DNA from: Collybiopsis luxurians FD-317 M1
Lineage: Eukaryota > Basidiomycota > Agaricomycetes > Agaricales > Omphalotaceae
DNA length: 64,000 nucleotides
Direction of reading: 5' to 3'
NCBI GenBank assembly: GCA_000827265.1
Contig: KN834755.1
Location: forward strand, 124,001-188,000
The position numbers and the translations under genes were made by a program. Of the stretch, positions 35,691 through 50,563 are shown one piece after another. Positions within the stretch are counted from its first letter, which is position 1, and each line of letters opens with the position of its first letter. The notes below the pieces were generated by a model. The model worked only from the letters and a program-made list of their open reading frames with translations, was not told where the DNA came from and did not search any database.

Positions 35691-36837
35691 GATCACGTGC
35701 CCCATTCACGCGCGTCGTGCGCCACTTACGGCAAGGGCAAAGCTGTATTTATCGCAAGCTGAAAATCCAAAAAGGGATGATCTACTCGAACAGGTCAGAA
35801 TTCTTGTGAACAAGTGACAAGATCCGAGATGCTTCATGAGTTCTGTTGTATGGATACGACAAATGAATATGAATCTTATCGAAGACGCCAAAAATTTAAT
35901 GAGCGCTTTAAACAGGGTATTTTGTGTGCGATTCTTCACTCCAGTCGGTCTTTCGGGCTTGAGCTTTTCAGATCCGTAGACGACTTTCAATAAGAGCATT
36001 ATCTGCGAATATTTGGCCAACTGTACGAGCTCAAGCGCTCAAATAGATCCGAGGTTATCTTGCCTGCTGCCGTATAAGCTCTAGATTCCAGACTCAGTTG
36101 TCGATCTGATTCGAGCAGCTCCGTTTGCTGCGTTCACTTGGCTTGAACGTTGATGACGGCTGGTATTCATCGTTCAACGACGGGATGACATACGTCAGGA
36201 TAACATGCATTTGTTGATAGAATACTTCGCCTCCGCAGCCGAAATTACTTACCAATGCTTGACTCCTTTGACCGGTTTTCTCTCCGGTACAAACTGCCTG
36301 GCCAAGCTTAACTTTTGGGTCTATAGGAGAGAGATATACACAGGGCGGGCAAAATTTACCGCTTGATTTTATACCTTGACGACAGTCATCATATCAGGAC
36401 GTAAGGACCGGTCTAGTCTTGACTCTCGACCTCTGCATGTTTGGTCCATGCGTCTTCCATGCTTTTCGTACCGTTTGAACCACATATATATAGCTTGTTG
36501 CGGCTTGCTAGGTACTGCCCTTCAAGCGGAAGTAGGCCTTTGAGCGGGAAAATGAAAACCGCGCAAGGAAGTTTACCCGGATCGAGGGATAAACCCATTT
36601 GTACACTTGTACCTTGGGAATGGTTAGTATGCTTCTTTATCCATTCCTTCTATCTGGTTCAGCTACAGATTCTGAGCTTCAAGTCAAGTAAACTTCTTTC
36701 ATTTCCCTAGCCTGGAACGGTCGAGGTAAAGCTCAGCAGGGACAAGTGATCGCGACATGTCGGGCCGTGGCTAGGCCGCCGGTCTGACGCACTGGCACAT
36801 GTAAAAAAAATTCTTCGGTTCGGCCTGGACAACCCGT

Positions 36838-36840
<3 letters not shown>
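35691..36840. other. Intergenic region upstream of the GMC gene
   Basis: Includes the segment (35690-35840) related to the MON2 upstream region. No gene, RNA or delimited transposon was found in the rest. Confidence 0.5.
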
Positions 36841-39241
<2,401 letters not shown>

Positions 39242-40150
39242 GGTTGATTCGTTGTATGTATGCTTCGTGATTGCATGCATGCATCATCCCCTAGCATTCC
39301 CTGGACCGCACCGCACCGGTACCAGCATCATATTGAAGGACTTTACATCCTTTTCTTATCCCCCCCCTCCTCTCATTGTTTTACATCGAGACTGCGTCTT
39401 GACTTGGACTGCTTGGACCCGTTGGACTATTTTTCTATTACTTATCCAGCTATTGCCTACATTATACTTACTCCTCCCCTTCCTTTCCCTTCGATTGATC
39501 GTATCCATTCCTTTTTGCCAGAGTCATTATACGTACATAGCGCTACATATATACATACTCTACATTCTATAGTATCACGTCCACTCCTCACGCATTTTAT
39601 CTCCTCTTCCTCCGAGTCCGCCTCTTTGTTACCCGTATTTCATGATCGGTATCGCTATATCTCAGCTTCCAGTTTCTCCGCCTTCCCCATTTTCCCCATT
39701 CCCCTCCTCCCCTTCTCCGCTCTCCTTCCCTGCTCTCCCTTCCTTGCGTTTGCATCCAAAATACTGGATGCACGTAGTACTGTACTTACATTTCGAGTAC
39801 TGCATCGTTTGTCATTCTCCACTCGCATCATGATACTTTAGTGTACCATTTAGCGCGCGCATACATTCTACTCTATATTTACGACTCGAAGGATGTACAT
39901 GTATACTCTCTGTTCCGTGGGTTTTACATTAGATACAAAGATAGATAGGCAGTTGCAGTGCTTATTTGCTATTTACTTGTTTCCTTATTGCTTTATTTTT
40001 GACAGGTACTTGGCAGACTAGAGTACATGGATTGGAATTCGAATTCGAGTGTGGGCATGTACGAGTATACTTGAAATTGTAATCCTGCTTTTGATGAATG
40101 CGTTCGTCCACGTCTACATAGCTTGGATTCTTGACTTTTGAACACTAGAC
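39242..40150. other. GMC 3' flank, pyrimidine-rich, no gene
   Basis: Strongly CT-rich downstream sequence (39350-39740) that opens long spurious frames on the plus strand. Nothing looks coding. Confidence 0.6.
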
Positions 40151-40154
40151 GTTT

Positions 40155-41000
40155 TGAGACCTTCTCGAATTCGGGATATGCGGCATTCGTTCACATCTAG
40201 CTCAGATTTGTCCTTGTTGAACGATAAACCGTTGAACTGGGACCCTACTTAACCATGAAGAACACCTCGGCTTTCTCCTACCTAGCACCTATCACCTAGT
40301 ACCTAGTACCTACACCCTCGGCGTGCTAAAAGGTCAATGATTAATCTCCAGCCTGAATGAGCTAGATAATTACGCAGTGTGTCTTTCTATTTCCTTGAAT
40401 ATCCAACCTTGGTTCCGGACTGAGTACGACAGACAAAGTGGGACTCACCTTAGGCTCAGGCTAGCTAGCTATTAGGCCAATAGTGGCGAAAATGTAGCTG
40501 GATATACCTGCAGCCCGGTTTTCGCCTACTAATATACCTTGACTGTGTACACCTTCAAGTATGGTCCAATGATATCTAGTCCAGTGACATCTCGTCCAAT
40601 GGCATCTGGTTCAATGATATCCCAAGACCTTCTCAAATTTGGAACGTGCCGCATTCATCCACATCTAGCTCATATTCTTGTCGTCGTTGAACGTGAAACC
40701 ATTGAACTGGGACCCTATCTAATCTGGAAGGTGCGATGCCACCTCTGTCTTCGTCTACGGCCCACCTAGTACCTACATCCTCGGTGTCCCCAATGATCAA
40801 TCTCGAGCCTGAATGAGCAAAATACGCAGTACGTTTTTCTGTTTCCTTATATATCCAACCTCGGATATGGACTGAGTATAGCGGGCAGACTGGGACTCAC
40901 TATAGGCTAGTCATCAAGCCAATGCCGGTGGCGAAAATGGCGAAAATGGCGAAAATGTAGCCGCATATACTGACTACACCTTCCCGTCCAACGACATCTC
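40155..41000. repeat. Tandem ~465-bp direct repeat, about two copies
   Basis: Copy 1 is about 40160-40530 and copy 2 about 40625-40990. Both start with GACCTTCTC, then GCATTC(G/A)T(T/C)CACATCTAGCTCA, GAACTGGGACCCTA, a CACCTAGTACCTAC run, CGCAGT, a TTTCCTT-ATATCCAACC block and end in GGCGAAAATGTAGC. A third start (GGCCTTCTCGG) appears at 40999. Copy 2 contains an extra TGGCGAAAA triplication at 40925-40960. Identity is roughly 75-80% by eye. No coding potential. Confidence 0.8.
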
Positions 41001-42608
41001 GAGGCCTTCTCGGCCGCATACTCCGAAAACCGAAGATGAAGATAATGCATCAGTATCTAATCGATAATCTTGCGTCCTTTTCTTTTGATTTATATAATCT
41101 ACCCTATACGAGGAATAGTCGGAAAATAACGTTGACTGTAAATACGGTTAGAATTGTGGACCTGGACGACGTCAGTTAGATTAGAGATCGAGAAGCTTGC
41201 TCAATGCTGAACTGGAAGAACTTGAACCACCCCTGCGGAAGAAGTGATCGAGGTGAGGTGAACGTGCACCACGACTACGGTTTAAATAAAATATAACTAT
41301 ACTGGTCGGAAGATGGCGGTAATTATGTCTGAGCTTAGCTAGAATTTCGAGACTGAGAGGAGCGAAATAGTACATACTTATTTCGAGCATTACCATCGAG
41401 AACGACTCATTTAATTGTGATGATGATGCTTATAGAGTATATATGGTGTTGCGGGCTTGGGTACCTATATGTAGCATTGTATACAATTGCATGGTGCACT
41501 GCATGGACCGTCGACGTATTCTATCATTCGATGATCTTATAGCATGCATGTACCAATCCAAAACGGCAAGCGCAACGACACGAGCAAGGGGATGAGAAAA
41601 TCTAGAAGAGTTTGGGAAAGCGACTAAAATTACCCCTCGGGTTTGTGTGGGTGGGATAAATTGACGCAATGAATATATACTATACTGCGCATATATGCGT
41701 TGATTGGCTCCAATTCTGGTACTTGGGCACTTGAAGGATTCCATGCTGTCTGGGGAATGGACTGGAAGATGCCGTCGGTTCGAGCTGCATTTCAGTCTGT
41801 GCTACTTCATTAATGCTACCCGAAGCATCAAGGCAACTCCAGCGGAGCAACCGAGCGAGTGTCGAACTCAGGAACGAGAAACGCGCCACTCGGCTTCGAA
41901 ATTAACCCTTGAAGGGAAGGAGGAGAGTCTACCTGGACGAAGTTCTGGCCTTTCCGAGTTATCCTGCACCCACGCAACATTAAAGGCGTCATTATCCTTT
42001 GATCCTCAAGCTTCCTCAAGACTTTCATGTTTTGCTTGATTAGCCGATTTCGTGGAAAGAATAGAATAGGATATATATTATACTGGCCAAGGTCCAATTC
42101 CCGAACGACCAGTTTACCATAATGTACATACTACTGCTAAGTAAAAAAGTACATCTATGGAACACACATTTCTACTCTAGGGGGGCGACTATGTCCCTCT
42201 ACAGCCTGGAGTTGATCTGTCACCACAGACCGCTTACCGCCACCATTTACTATTATAGTTGGTTCCTTCGAGCTAAGTATAGGACCGGAAGGCTATTCTT
42301 ACGCCTCTATTACGGAATTTTCGAACAGTCGAACACCAAACTCGACTCGAGATGGATGTTAGATTACATTGTCTGTCTCTGGAATTCTGAACATGGTATC
42401 TGCAAATTTCTAATCTCCGCACTGCTGCGGTGATGGCTTTTTTCAACCCAGCACGATTTGACACCCTAGGTCCACATATTGATTCGCTCGTGGTGACCTT
42501 TTTTTAAGACTCACAGCAGCGACTACAAATGAAACTGTTGACGCGACGCCCCGAACTTTTTACCTGTCCCTCCCTGTCCCTCCCTTTACCTTTACTCCAA
42601 CCAACTTC
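41001..42608. other. Upstream part of duplicated arylsulfotransferase unit 1
   Basis: From about 41430 this region matches 45645-46960. Both copies hold a divergent minus-strand frame starting MARFSFLSSTLARLL (start near 41889 and 46403). Its downstream part is not conserved in frame, so I do not call it a gene. Confidence 0.6.
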
Positions 42609-44789
42609 ATGAGTTTCTTGTTCTCAAGTGCCGGGATATTGCCTATATTATTCCTTTTCCCCACTGTCTGGGGTGATTCTGTCATGTTCCGCAGCAACGA
42701 GTACTTCACCGGCGCACTAGGATATGGACCATACCAGAGCTTTTTTTCAGCAAATTCCACACCGTGCGTATACTTTAGCTATGACCCATTATCCTATTAT
42801 CTATCTCTAAACCGGGCGCAACTTTACAGAGCAGAGTGGAATTTCGTTGTACCAGTCAACCAAAGTGCAGCGCAGAATTTATCGCCCGGATACATTTTCT
42901 CTGCACCTCGAGGTAGATGACGCGTAATTTATCTCTAAGAAATCGTCTCTAATCCATTTGTCTATATAGGTGCTTCTGTTCTTCGACCAGGCGCTGTCAT
43001 TTACGACCAAGCCGGTTCATTAGTTTGGGACGGATCAACTTACGGCCAAACTCTCTCATTCTCAGTCGTCACGTATCTAAACGAACCACATATCATCCTG
43101 TGGACTGGAATAATCAGCCCAGCCGGTATCGGGAGCGGGTATGACGTTCTCCTCGATTCGAATTATGAGGTCGTCGCCAACTTGTGAGTTACTTCTATCA
43201 GCCAGCCTCAGCTGACGCGTCGTACTCCTTGTTCTCTCATCCATATATGTCATTGCATCTATAGCACCACAAACATTCAAGGACAGACTGGTCCCGCGCT
43301 TGCTGATTTCCATGAAGCTCAGATATCAGCCAATAATACTGCTCTGATGACATCCTACATGTCTAAATCGCTGGACCTGTCTCCTATCCAAGGGCCACAG
43401 CAAGGCTGGATTCTCGACAGCGCTATGCAAGAGCTCAACATCAGCAGCAGTGAGTAATATTTGAGTTTCCCGCGACGTCTTAGTTAGTTTTCTCTTTTCG
43501 CTTTAGATGAACCCATCTTCACATGGATGGCAAGTGACTACGTCAATATCACAGAATGTTACAACACCCCTGGAACTGGGGGCGGGAGCATCAGCGAGTC
43601 CTTCGACTACTTTGTGCGTTTTTATCTTCTCGGTTTGCAATTGTATTCTTAAAAAAGATTTGGCATCTATCCAACGTCGACAGCATATAAATTCAGTTGA
43701 AAAAGACGATTCTGGGAACTATCTGGTTTCCTCTCGTTATTGTTGGACTGTCTATTACCTCGATGGACAGACCGGGGATATTATCTGGCGTATGGGTGGA
43801 AAGAATTCGTCGTTCAGTATGGGAAACGGGACGCAGTTCAGCTGGCAACATCATGCGCGCTGGGTAGAGCAGAATGACACCTACGCGACGATGACGTGAG
43901 TGTTCTCTTATCCCTCTTTTCTCTAAATGCCCTCCTACCCATATATTTTCTTCTCCTTCATGTGTCCCCTTCTCTCTGACATACTTATATGACATTTTAT
44001 AGTCTATTCGATAATGAAGGGATGTTTGGCCAGCAAGAAGAACAGATGTCACGGGGGCTCTATCTCGGACTGAATTTTACAAACAAGAGCGTCGAACTTT
44101 TGGCAGAATTTTTGCCATGGAACCGAAGTATTTCGGGAAGTCAAGGTAGCGTTCAGATCCAGCCTAACGGTAATTTTTTGGTGGGGTAAGTACAGTATTT
44201 GACCTCACGTTCTAAAGATTAGGTCAAAATGGTATCCAGATTTGGACAATTACCTTGGACAGGAGAATACGATGCCAACGGGGATCTCCTCTGGACTACA
44301 CAGTTTGGAGTTGGAGATGTGGAATCATGTATGCATTTTTGTTTACATATTCTGGCTCAAGCCCTAGTCTGACCGTATCATACAGATCGAGCTCTGCGAT
44401 ACAATTGGACCGGAACACCCACTAGCCCACCATCCATTGAGGTTGTCCCTGCTTCAAAGAGCAATTTGATGAGCGTGTATGCGTCTTGGAATGGAGCAAC
44501 CCAGATCGTAAGGTGGGAGCTAGTCGGGGCCGATGACGCTTCGGGGTCGAACAGGATATCACTGTACAACGAAACCAAGTCTGGCTTTGAAACGGCCATC
44601 GCGGTCTCGATGCTGAACAACGCGGTCAGCTCACGGAGCCACTATGCGGTGAGAGCCATCGGGCAGGACAATCAGGTGTTGGGGACGAGCGATTTTGTCA
44701 CTCCCAATTCCGCAATCAAGTTTTCTGGACGGACAGCACTTGCTGCTTCTATTAGTTTCTCGGTATGCACAGCTTTGTGTCTGATCTAA
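42609..44789 (+). CDS. Arylsulfotransferase-like secreted protein, copy 1
   Basis: About nine exons, roughly 550 residues. A signal peptide (MSFLFSSAGILPILFLFPTV) is followed by an FFSANSTP start, GQTGPALADFHEAQ, a GGGSISESFDYFHINSVEKD block, IIWRMGGKNSSF and FSWQHHARW, then FGQLPWTGEY. These match the fungal arylsulfotransferase (ASST / Arylsulfotran_2) beta-propeller family. The C-terminus SGRTALAASISFSVCTALCLI is hydrophobic and fits a GPI signal. Bacterial ASSTs move sulfate between phenols without PAPS; activity of fungal relatives is little known. Joins such as STP|AEW and ESY|RAL keep phase, so the gene looks intact. It is paired with the near-identical copy 2, 4.36 kb downstream. Confidence 0.88.
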
Positions 44790-45789
44790 TTTATTGAGCG
44801 AAAGAACACAAACTAATGCTATATCTATCCTTCCTACGTTGTGCACAAGTTGACTACATGTACAGTTATGTTGTCAGCTATTAACAGAACTTGAACAAAC
44901 CATCCCTGGTTATTTGTAGAAACTTTGATAGGATTTGAGACTCCGGAGTGCGGGGTATGTTCGAACAACCGGAGTCCAACTGTAACCGAAACGAGTGGTA
45001 GATCTCGGCCGAGGCAAAGTACTGTGACAATGGCAGCCACCACGAGCTTGAGTGATGAGACTAAGCTATTCAGAACCGATTCAAAATACTGGAGGTTCTG
45101 AATAGCTCTGCACTTAATTACCCTATCGGTGCATTATGGAAGATAATATAAGATTAGCGCACTGGGGCCATACCCAAGTCATTGTCTCTGATAATCAATA
45201 ATGTCTTAAGCACAAAATTCATTCTCAACTTCTAAACAATGCGAATAAGATACACCCGCGCTTGCTGGTCTATGTACTTAGTCAAAGAATACAGATGCTA
45301 ACAAAGGTTGGACTTGACCCATGCCGATGTACTTATGCGAGATGCTGCAAAGCTGCAGGAAGAAAGAGTAAAACAGGTAAGTGCCTAGGAAATTAATATG
45401 AGAATGGCCAGACCAATTGGAGAAGAAGGTTGGGTAATGAAAAAGAAATGTTACAGTTAAAGAAAGTGAAACGCAACTCCAAATCTCAGGCTGCTGTCCC
45501 ACCTCACTTACTAAAAACACCGCACCGATGTTCGACTAACACTTTAAAGATCTTACATTACTAGTCATTGCAAAAATAATCTGAAAAACAGTTGATTTGC
45601 TAGCTGGAACTGCGCGCCTTTACTGGTCCGGTTGAAGCCGGAACAGTCCAGGTAGAGTATATATGGCATTTGAGAGACAGGGGGGTTTGGGTACCTGTGA
45701 GTCATAGTATGAGTAGCATTGTGTACCGTTGCATGGTACACTGCATCGATCGTCGACGTGTTCTATCATTCGATGATATCTTTTACCTA
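44790..45789. other. Spacer between the two arylsulfotransferase units
   Basis: The first ~380 bp match the 3' flank of copy 2 (49147-49520). The middle is unique and has no gene. From about 45645 the second unit begins. Confidence 0.6.
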
Positions 45790-46054
45790 CACTGGCGGTC
45801 AAAACTAATTGACCCCCCCCCCCAAATTGAGTAGCATTTTCACATGGGGCTCAGAACCTTCACCTCGGGGAAACTTAATATTGTAGTAGTAGAAAGTATA
45901 TGAAAGGTCTTTATGAAAGAAAGAAGTAAGCAGGAGGCTGAGTTTGCTGCTTGAGAACTGCCGGCTCAGCGAACATCGAGGAAGAGAAGGGTCTGAGCCC
46001 CCGTGGGAAACCACCTACCCAATTTGGGGGATCAATCAGTTTCGACCGCCAGTG
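45790..46054. mobile_element. Tc1/mariner-type MITE, 265 bp, TA target duplication
   Basis: Left end CACTGGCGGTCAAAACTAAT and right end (reversed) CACTGGCGGTCGAAACTGAT extend as ~30-bp inverted repeats running into C-rich tracts. It is flanked by TA on both sides (45788-45789 and 46055-46056). The homologous place in the upstream arylsulfotransferase unit (near 41545) lacks it. No coding capacity. Confidence 0.9.
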
Positions 46055-46969
46055 TATGTATCAATGCAAAAACGGCACAAGCAAGGAGATGAGAGTCTTT
46101 TGAAGAGTTTGGGAAAAGGACTAAATTTATCCCTCGGATTTGTGTAGGTACCGGAATGATAGGTGGGATACTCAACTGACGCAATGAATATATACTATGC
46201 TGCGTATATATGTGTCGATTGGCTCCAATTCCGGTACTTGGGAACTTGAAGGATTCCATGCTGCCCGGAAATGGACTGGGGAATGCTATGAGTTCGAACT
46301 GCATTTCAGTCTGTGCTACTTCATTGATGCTACCCGAAGCATCAAGGCAACTCCAACAGAGCAACCGAGCGAGTGTCGAACTCAGGAACGAGAAACGCGC
46401 CACTCGGCTTCGAAATTAACCCTTGAAGGGAAGGAGGGGAGTCTACCTGGACGAAGTTCTAGCCTTTCCGTGTTATCCTACACCCACGTAAAATTAAAGA
46501 CGTCGTTATCCTTTGACCGTCAAGGTTCCTCGGACTTTCACGTTTTGCTTGATTAGCCGATTTGGAGTTCTTGGAGCTGATCTGTTACCGCAGGTCGCTT
46601 ACCGCCACCATTTTCTATTACAGGTTCCTTTGACCCAAGTATAGCTATTCTTATACTGTACCTCTTTCTTGATTTATTACGGAACTTTCGAACAGTCGAG
46701 CACCAAACTCAGCTTGATAATGATATGGGTGTTATATTTTCTGACATATAAGGCGTCTGGAATTCTAAATATGGGACTTACAAATTTATATATAATCTCC
46801 GCACTGCTGCGGTGATGGCTTTTTTCAACCCAGTATAATTTGACACGCTAGGTTCACACATTGATTCGCGCGTGGTGATCTTTTTTTAGGACTCACAGCA
46901 GCGACTACAAATGAGACTATTGACGCGACGCCCCGAACTTTTTTTCCCGTCCCTCCCTCAACCAACTTC

Positions 46970-49146
46970 ATGCATTCCTTGCTCTCAAGTGCCGGGATAT
47001 TGCCTTTTTTATACCTCTTCCCCACTGTTTGGGGTGATTCCGTCCTGTTCCACAGTAACGAGTACTTCACCGGCGCACTAGGGTATGGACCATACCAGAG
47101 CTTTTTCTCAGCGAATTCCACACCGTGCGTATACTTTAGCTATGTCCCATTATTCTATTATCTATCGCACAATTTTACAGAGCAGAGTGGAATTTCGTTG
47201 TACCAGTCAACCAAAGTGCAGCGCAGAATTTATCGCCCGGATACATTTTCTCTGCACCTCGAGGTGAGTGGCGCGTAATTTATCTCTAAGAAATCGTCTC
47301 TAATCCATTTGTCTATATAGGTGCTTCTGTTCTTCGACAAGGCGCTGTCATTTACGATCAAACCGGTTCATTAGTTTGGGACGGATCAAGTTACGGCCAA
47401 ACTCTCTCATTCTCCGTCGTCACGTATCTAAACGAACCACATATCATCCTGTGGACTGGGGAATCCAACTCAACTGGTGTCGGGAGCGGATATGATATTC
47501 TCCTTAATTCGAATTATGAGGTAGTCGCCAACTTGTGAGTTACTAGCCTTCTCCCAGCCAGCCTCAGCTGACGCGTCGTACTCCTTGTTTTCTCATCCAT
47601 GTATGTCATTGCATCTATAGCACCACAAACATTCAAGGACAGACTGGTCCCGCGCTTGCTGATTTCCATGAAGCTCAGATATCAGCCAATAATACCGCTC
47701 TGATGACATCTTATATGTTCAAATCGCTAGATTTGTCTCCTATTCAAGGGCCGCAGCAAGGTTGGATTCTCGACAGCGCTATGCAAGAGCTCAACATCAG
47801 CAGCAGTGAGTAACCATCTTTTGAGCTTCCCACGATGTTTTGATTAGTTTTTTCTTCTTTTCGCTCTAGATGATCCCATCTTCACATGGATAGCAAGTGA
47901 CCACGTCAATATCACAGAATGTTACAACACACCCGGAACTGGCGGAGGGAGCATCAGCGAGTCCTTCGACTACTTTGTGCGTTGTTTTCTTCCCTCGGTC
48001 TGCATCCGTATTCTTACAAAAGACTTGGTCCATCATCCACAGCATATAAATTCGATTGAAAAAGACGATTCTGGGAACTATCTGGTTTCCTCTCGTCATT
48101 GTTGGACTGTGTATTATCTCGATGGACAGACCGGAGATATCATCTGGCGTATGGGTGGAAAGAATTCGTCGTTCAATATGGGAAACGGGACGCAGTTCAG
48201 CTGGCAGCATCATGCGCGCTGGGTAGAGCAGAATGATACGTATGCGACGATGACGTGAGTTTATCATCCCTCATATGCCCTCTTCTCGCTATATACCCTC
48301 ATATATTTTCTTCTCCTTTACGTGTTCCCTTCTCTCTCTCGTACTTATGACATATTCGTAGTCTATTCGACAATGCAGGGATGTTTGGCCAGCAACAGGA
48401 ACAGATGTCACGGGGGCTCTATCTTGGACTGAACTTTACGAACAAGAGCGTCGAGCTATTGGCAGAATTTTTGCCATGGAACCAAAGTATTTCCCAAAGT
48501 CAAGGAAGCGTTCAGATCCAGCCCAACGGTAATTTTTTGGTTGGGTAAGTACGGTATTTGACGGTAAGTTCCAGAAAAGCGCTTATGCTTTGTATCCAGG
48601 TTTGGACAATTACCTTGGACAGGAGAATACGATTCCAATGGGAATCTCCTCTGGACTACACAGTTTGGAGTTGGAGATGTGGAATCATGTATGCGTTTTT
48701 GTTTACATTTTCTGGCTCAAGCCCTATTCTGACCGTATCATACAGATCGAGCTCTGCGATACAATTGGACCGGAACACCTACCAGCCCACCATCCATCGA
48801 GCTTGTTCCTGCTTCAAAGAGCAATCTAATGAGCGTGTATGCGTCTTGGAATGGAGCAACCCAGATTGTAAGGTGGGAGCTAGTCGGGGCCGATGACGCT
48901 TCGGGGTCGAACAGGATATCGCTGTATAACAAAACCAAGTCTGGTTTCGAAACAGCCATCACGGTCTCGACATTGAACAACGCGATCAGCTCACGGAGCC
49001 ACTATGCGGTGAGAGCCATCGGGCAGGGCAATCGGGTGTTGGGAACGAGCGATTTTGTCACTAATTCCGCGATCAAGTTTTCCGGACGGACAGCACTCGC
49101 TGCTTCTATTAGTATCTCGGTATGCGTAGCTTTGGGTCTGATTTAA
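46970..49146 (+). CDS. Arylsulfotransferase-like secreted protein, copy 2
   Basis: Same exon plan as copy 1: signal peptide MHSLLSSAGILPFLYLFPTV, GQTGPALADFHEAQ, SESFDYFHINSIEKD, IIWRMGGKNSSF, FSWQHHARW, GQLPWTGEYDSNG and a hydrophobic GPI-like tail ending CVALGLI. Every exon that I compared is in frame. Differences are scattered substitutions and small in-frame changes (for example one residue lost in SDFVTNSAIKF), suggesting both copies are still under selection after a fairly recent duplication. Substrate and direction of sulfate transfer are unknown. Introns and flanks also match copy 1, so the duplication was segmental. Confidence 0.88.
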
Positions 49147-50525
49147 TTTTTTGAGCGAAAGAAAATAAACTAATGCTATATTTATCCTTCCTACGTTGTG
49201 CACAAGCTGACTATTACATTTACGATTATATTGTCAGATATTAATAGAACTTCAACAAGTTATTCCTGATTATTTGTAGAATCTTTAATAGGCTTTGGCA
49301 GGGTATGTTCGAACAGCCGGCCGGGAGCCCAACTGTCACCGAAACGAGTGGTACGTAAATCTCGGCCGAGACAAAGTACTGACAATGACATTCAAAATCA
49401 CGACCTTGAGTGACGAGACTAGCTATTCAAAACCAATTCATAACACTGAACAGCTCTGCGCTTAATTACCCTATGGGTATTATAGAAGATAAGATAAGAT
49501 TAGCGCGTTGGTGATTTTCGGGCCTGACGCATCATACCCAGCTGGAAAAAAGACGAGAGAAATGAGAAGTAAAAACTTAGCTATACCGAGTCGTCGCTCG
49601 GCTCTTCGTGTCTACTTGATTTTTGAAGACTCTGACGTCGCAGAGTTACTTGTTTTGTTGCTTAAGACTTGACTTCATCGAGTCTGTTTCCCGGTAGTTT
49701 TCGAGGCCAAAAGTTATTTATTTGTAAAGCAAACTTTTGTTTATAAGGGTGAAAGAAAAGAAAACTCGCCGTCACGAGAATACGTCAAGTCAGCCGTCTG
49801 CGGCAAGGCTCCCCCAGACCTCACATGCTGGTGGCGGCTCGGTACCTCGTCGTCTCCTCCCTTCTCTAGGCACCATCTTTTTGGAGAGTTTGAGTGAGAA
49901 GAAGCCGACGGGGAGAGTTAAAGGGAAGGATCGTAAGTGTGGGTGAGGAGCTAAATAAGAACGCCAGGTATGGAAGATGAAATAGTGAGGATCAGAAAGT
50001 GGTAGGTAAGTAGATTAAAATGAATCATCGACGAAAGAGGAAAGGGACCGTCGGTTCATGAGTGTACCGACTTTCCCTACCACATTCAGATTCTCGAATT
50101 TCTCGCCGACGAAGTGAGGCATACGTAACCTTTCAAGCTCAGTGTGTTGAATGTCCATTCGTTTCCTGTTCCCGTTCCCAGCGGAGACTGATTCCGGTAG
50201 ATACACCCAGAAATAGTACAACAACCATGTAGGAGATGGATTCAGTACTCTTGTCCATTTTTCCGACGCTCTAAGCAAGACCACCGATAAGATACATCAC
50301 CGTCTTCGTTTTCTTGACTTCGACTCTCTGGTAACTTTAGATGCTTCGAGCTACCAGTAAATTCATTCCTTCGTCTTCTCCTCGCATCATTTCTTGTACG
50401 TTACGGATCTTCTGCTTCTGCGAGTCCACTCGCGAACCAGCCGTGGCGAATCCCAGATTTCATTTCCTGGGTCTGCACCGAGGGAATGAGGCTTTTGAGT
50501 AATGTACCCTAGACCGGGTCTGAAA
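49147..50525. other. Intergenic, no supported gene
   Basis: After the duplicated 3' flank (to about 49510) only short frames are seen, for example 49737-49946 (+) and 50284-50015 (-), without motifs or partner exons. Confidence 0.5.
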
Positions 50526-50563
50526 TGCGTATAAGGTGCTTGCATCGCATCTAGATCCTTACA
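50526..50563 (+). promoter_or_regulatory. P450 copy 2 core promoter (TATA-like)
   Basis: GTATAAGGTG at about 50530 lies some 34 bp before the ATG. The tandem partner has GATATAAAGTG at about 53486, 35 bp before its ATG, and both are followed by (G/T)CATCTAG(A/G)TCCTT, so the element is conserved between copies. Confidence 0.5.

Larger units (their letters stand above)
41430..49510. repeat. Tandem segmental duplication (two ~3.7-3.9 kb units)
   Basis: Unit 1 about 41430-45170, unit 2 about 45645-49510, direct orientation. Coding parts look above 90% identical, introns and flanks somewhat less. Each unit includes about 1.2 kb upstream, the whole gene and about 380 bp downstream. Unit 2 has gained the MITE at 45790-46054. 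Confidence 0.9.

Noticed and set aside
39260..39841. 193-codon plus-strand frame downstream of the GMC gene
   Set aside because: Pyrimidine-rich, low-complexity Ser/Pro/Leu translation with no motif; likely 3' untranslated sequence.
41680..42097. Divergent gene starting MARFSFLSS upstream of the arylsulfotransferase, conserved in both units
   Set aside because: Only the first ~40 codons are alike; the rest is not conserved in frame and no second exon is visible, so similarity is explained by the segmental duplication.
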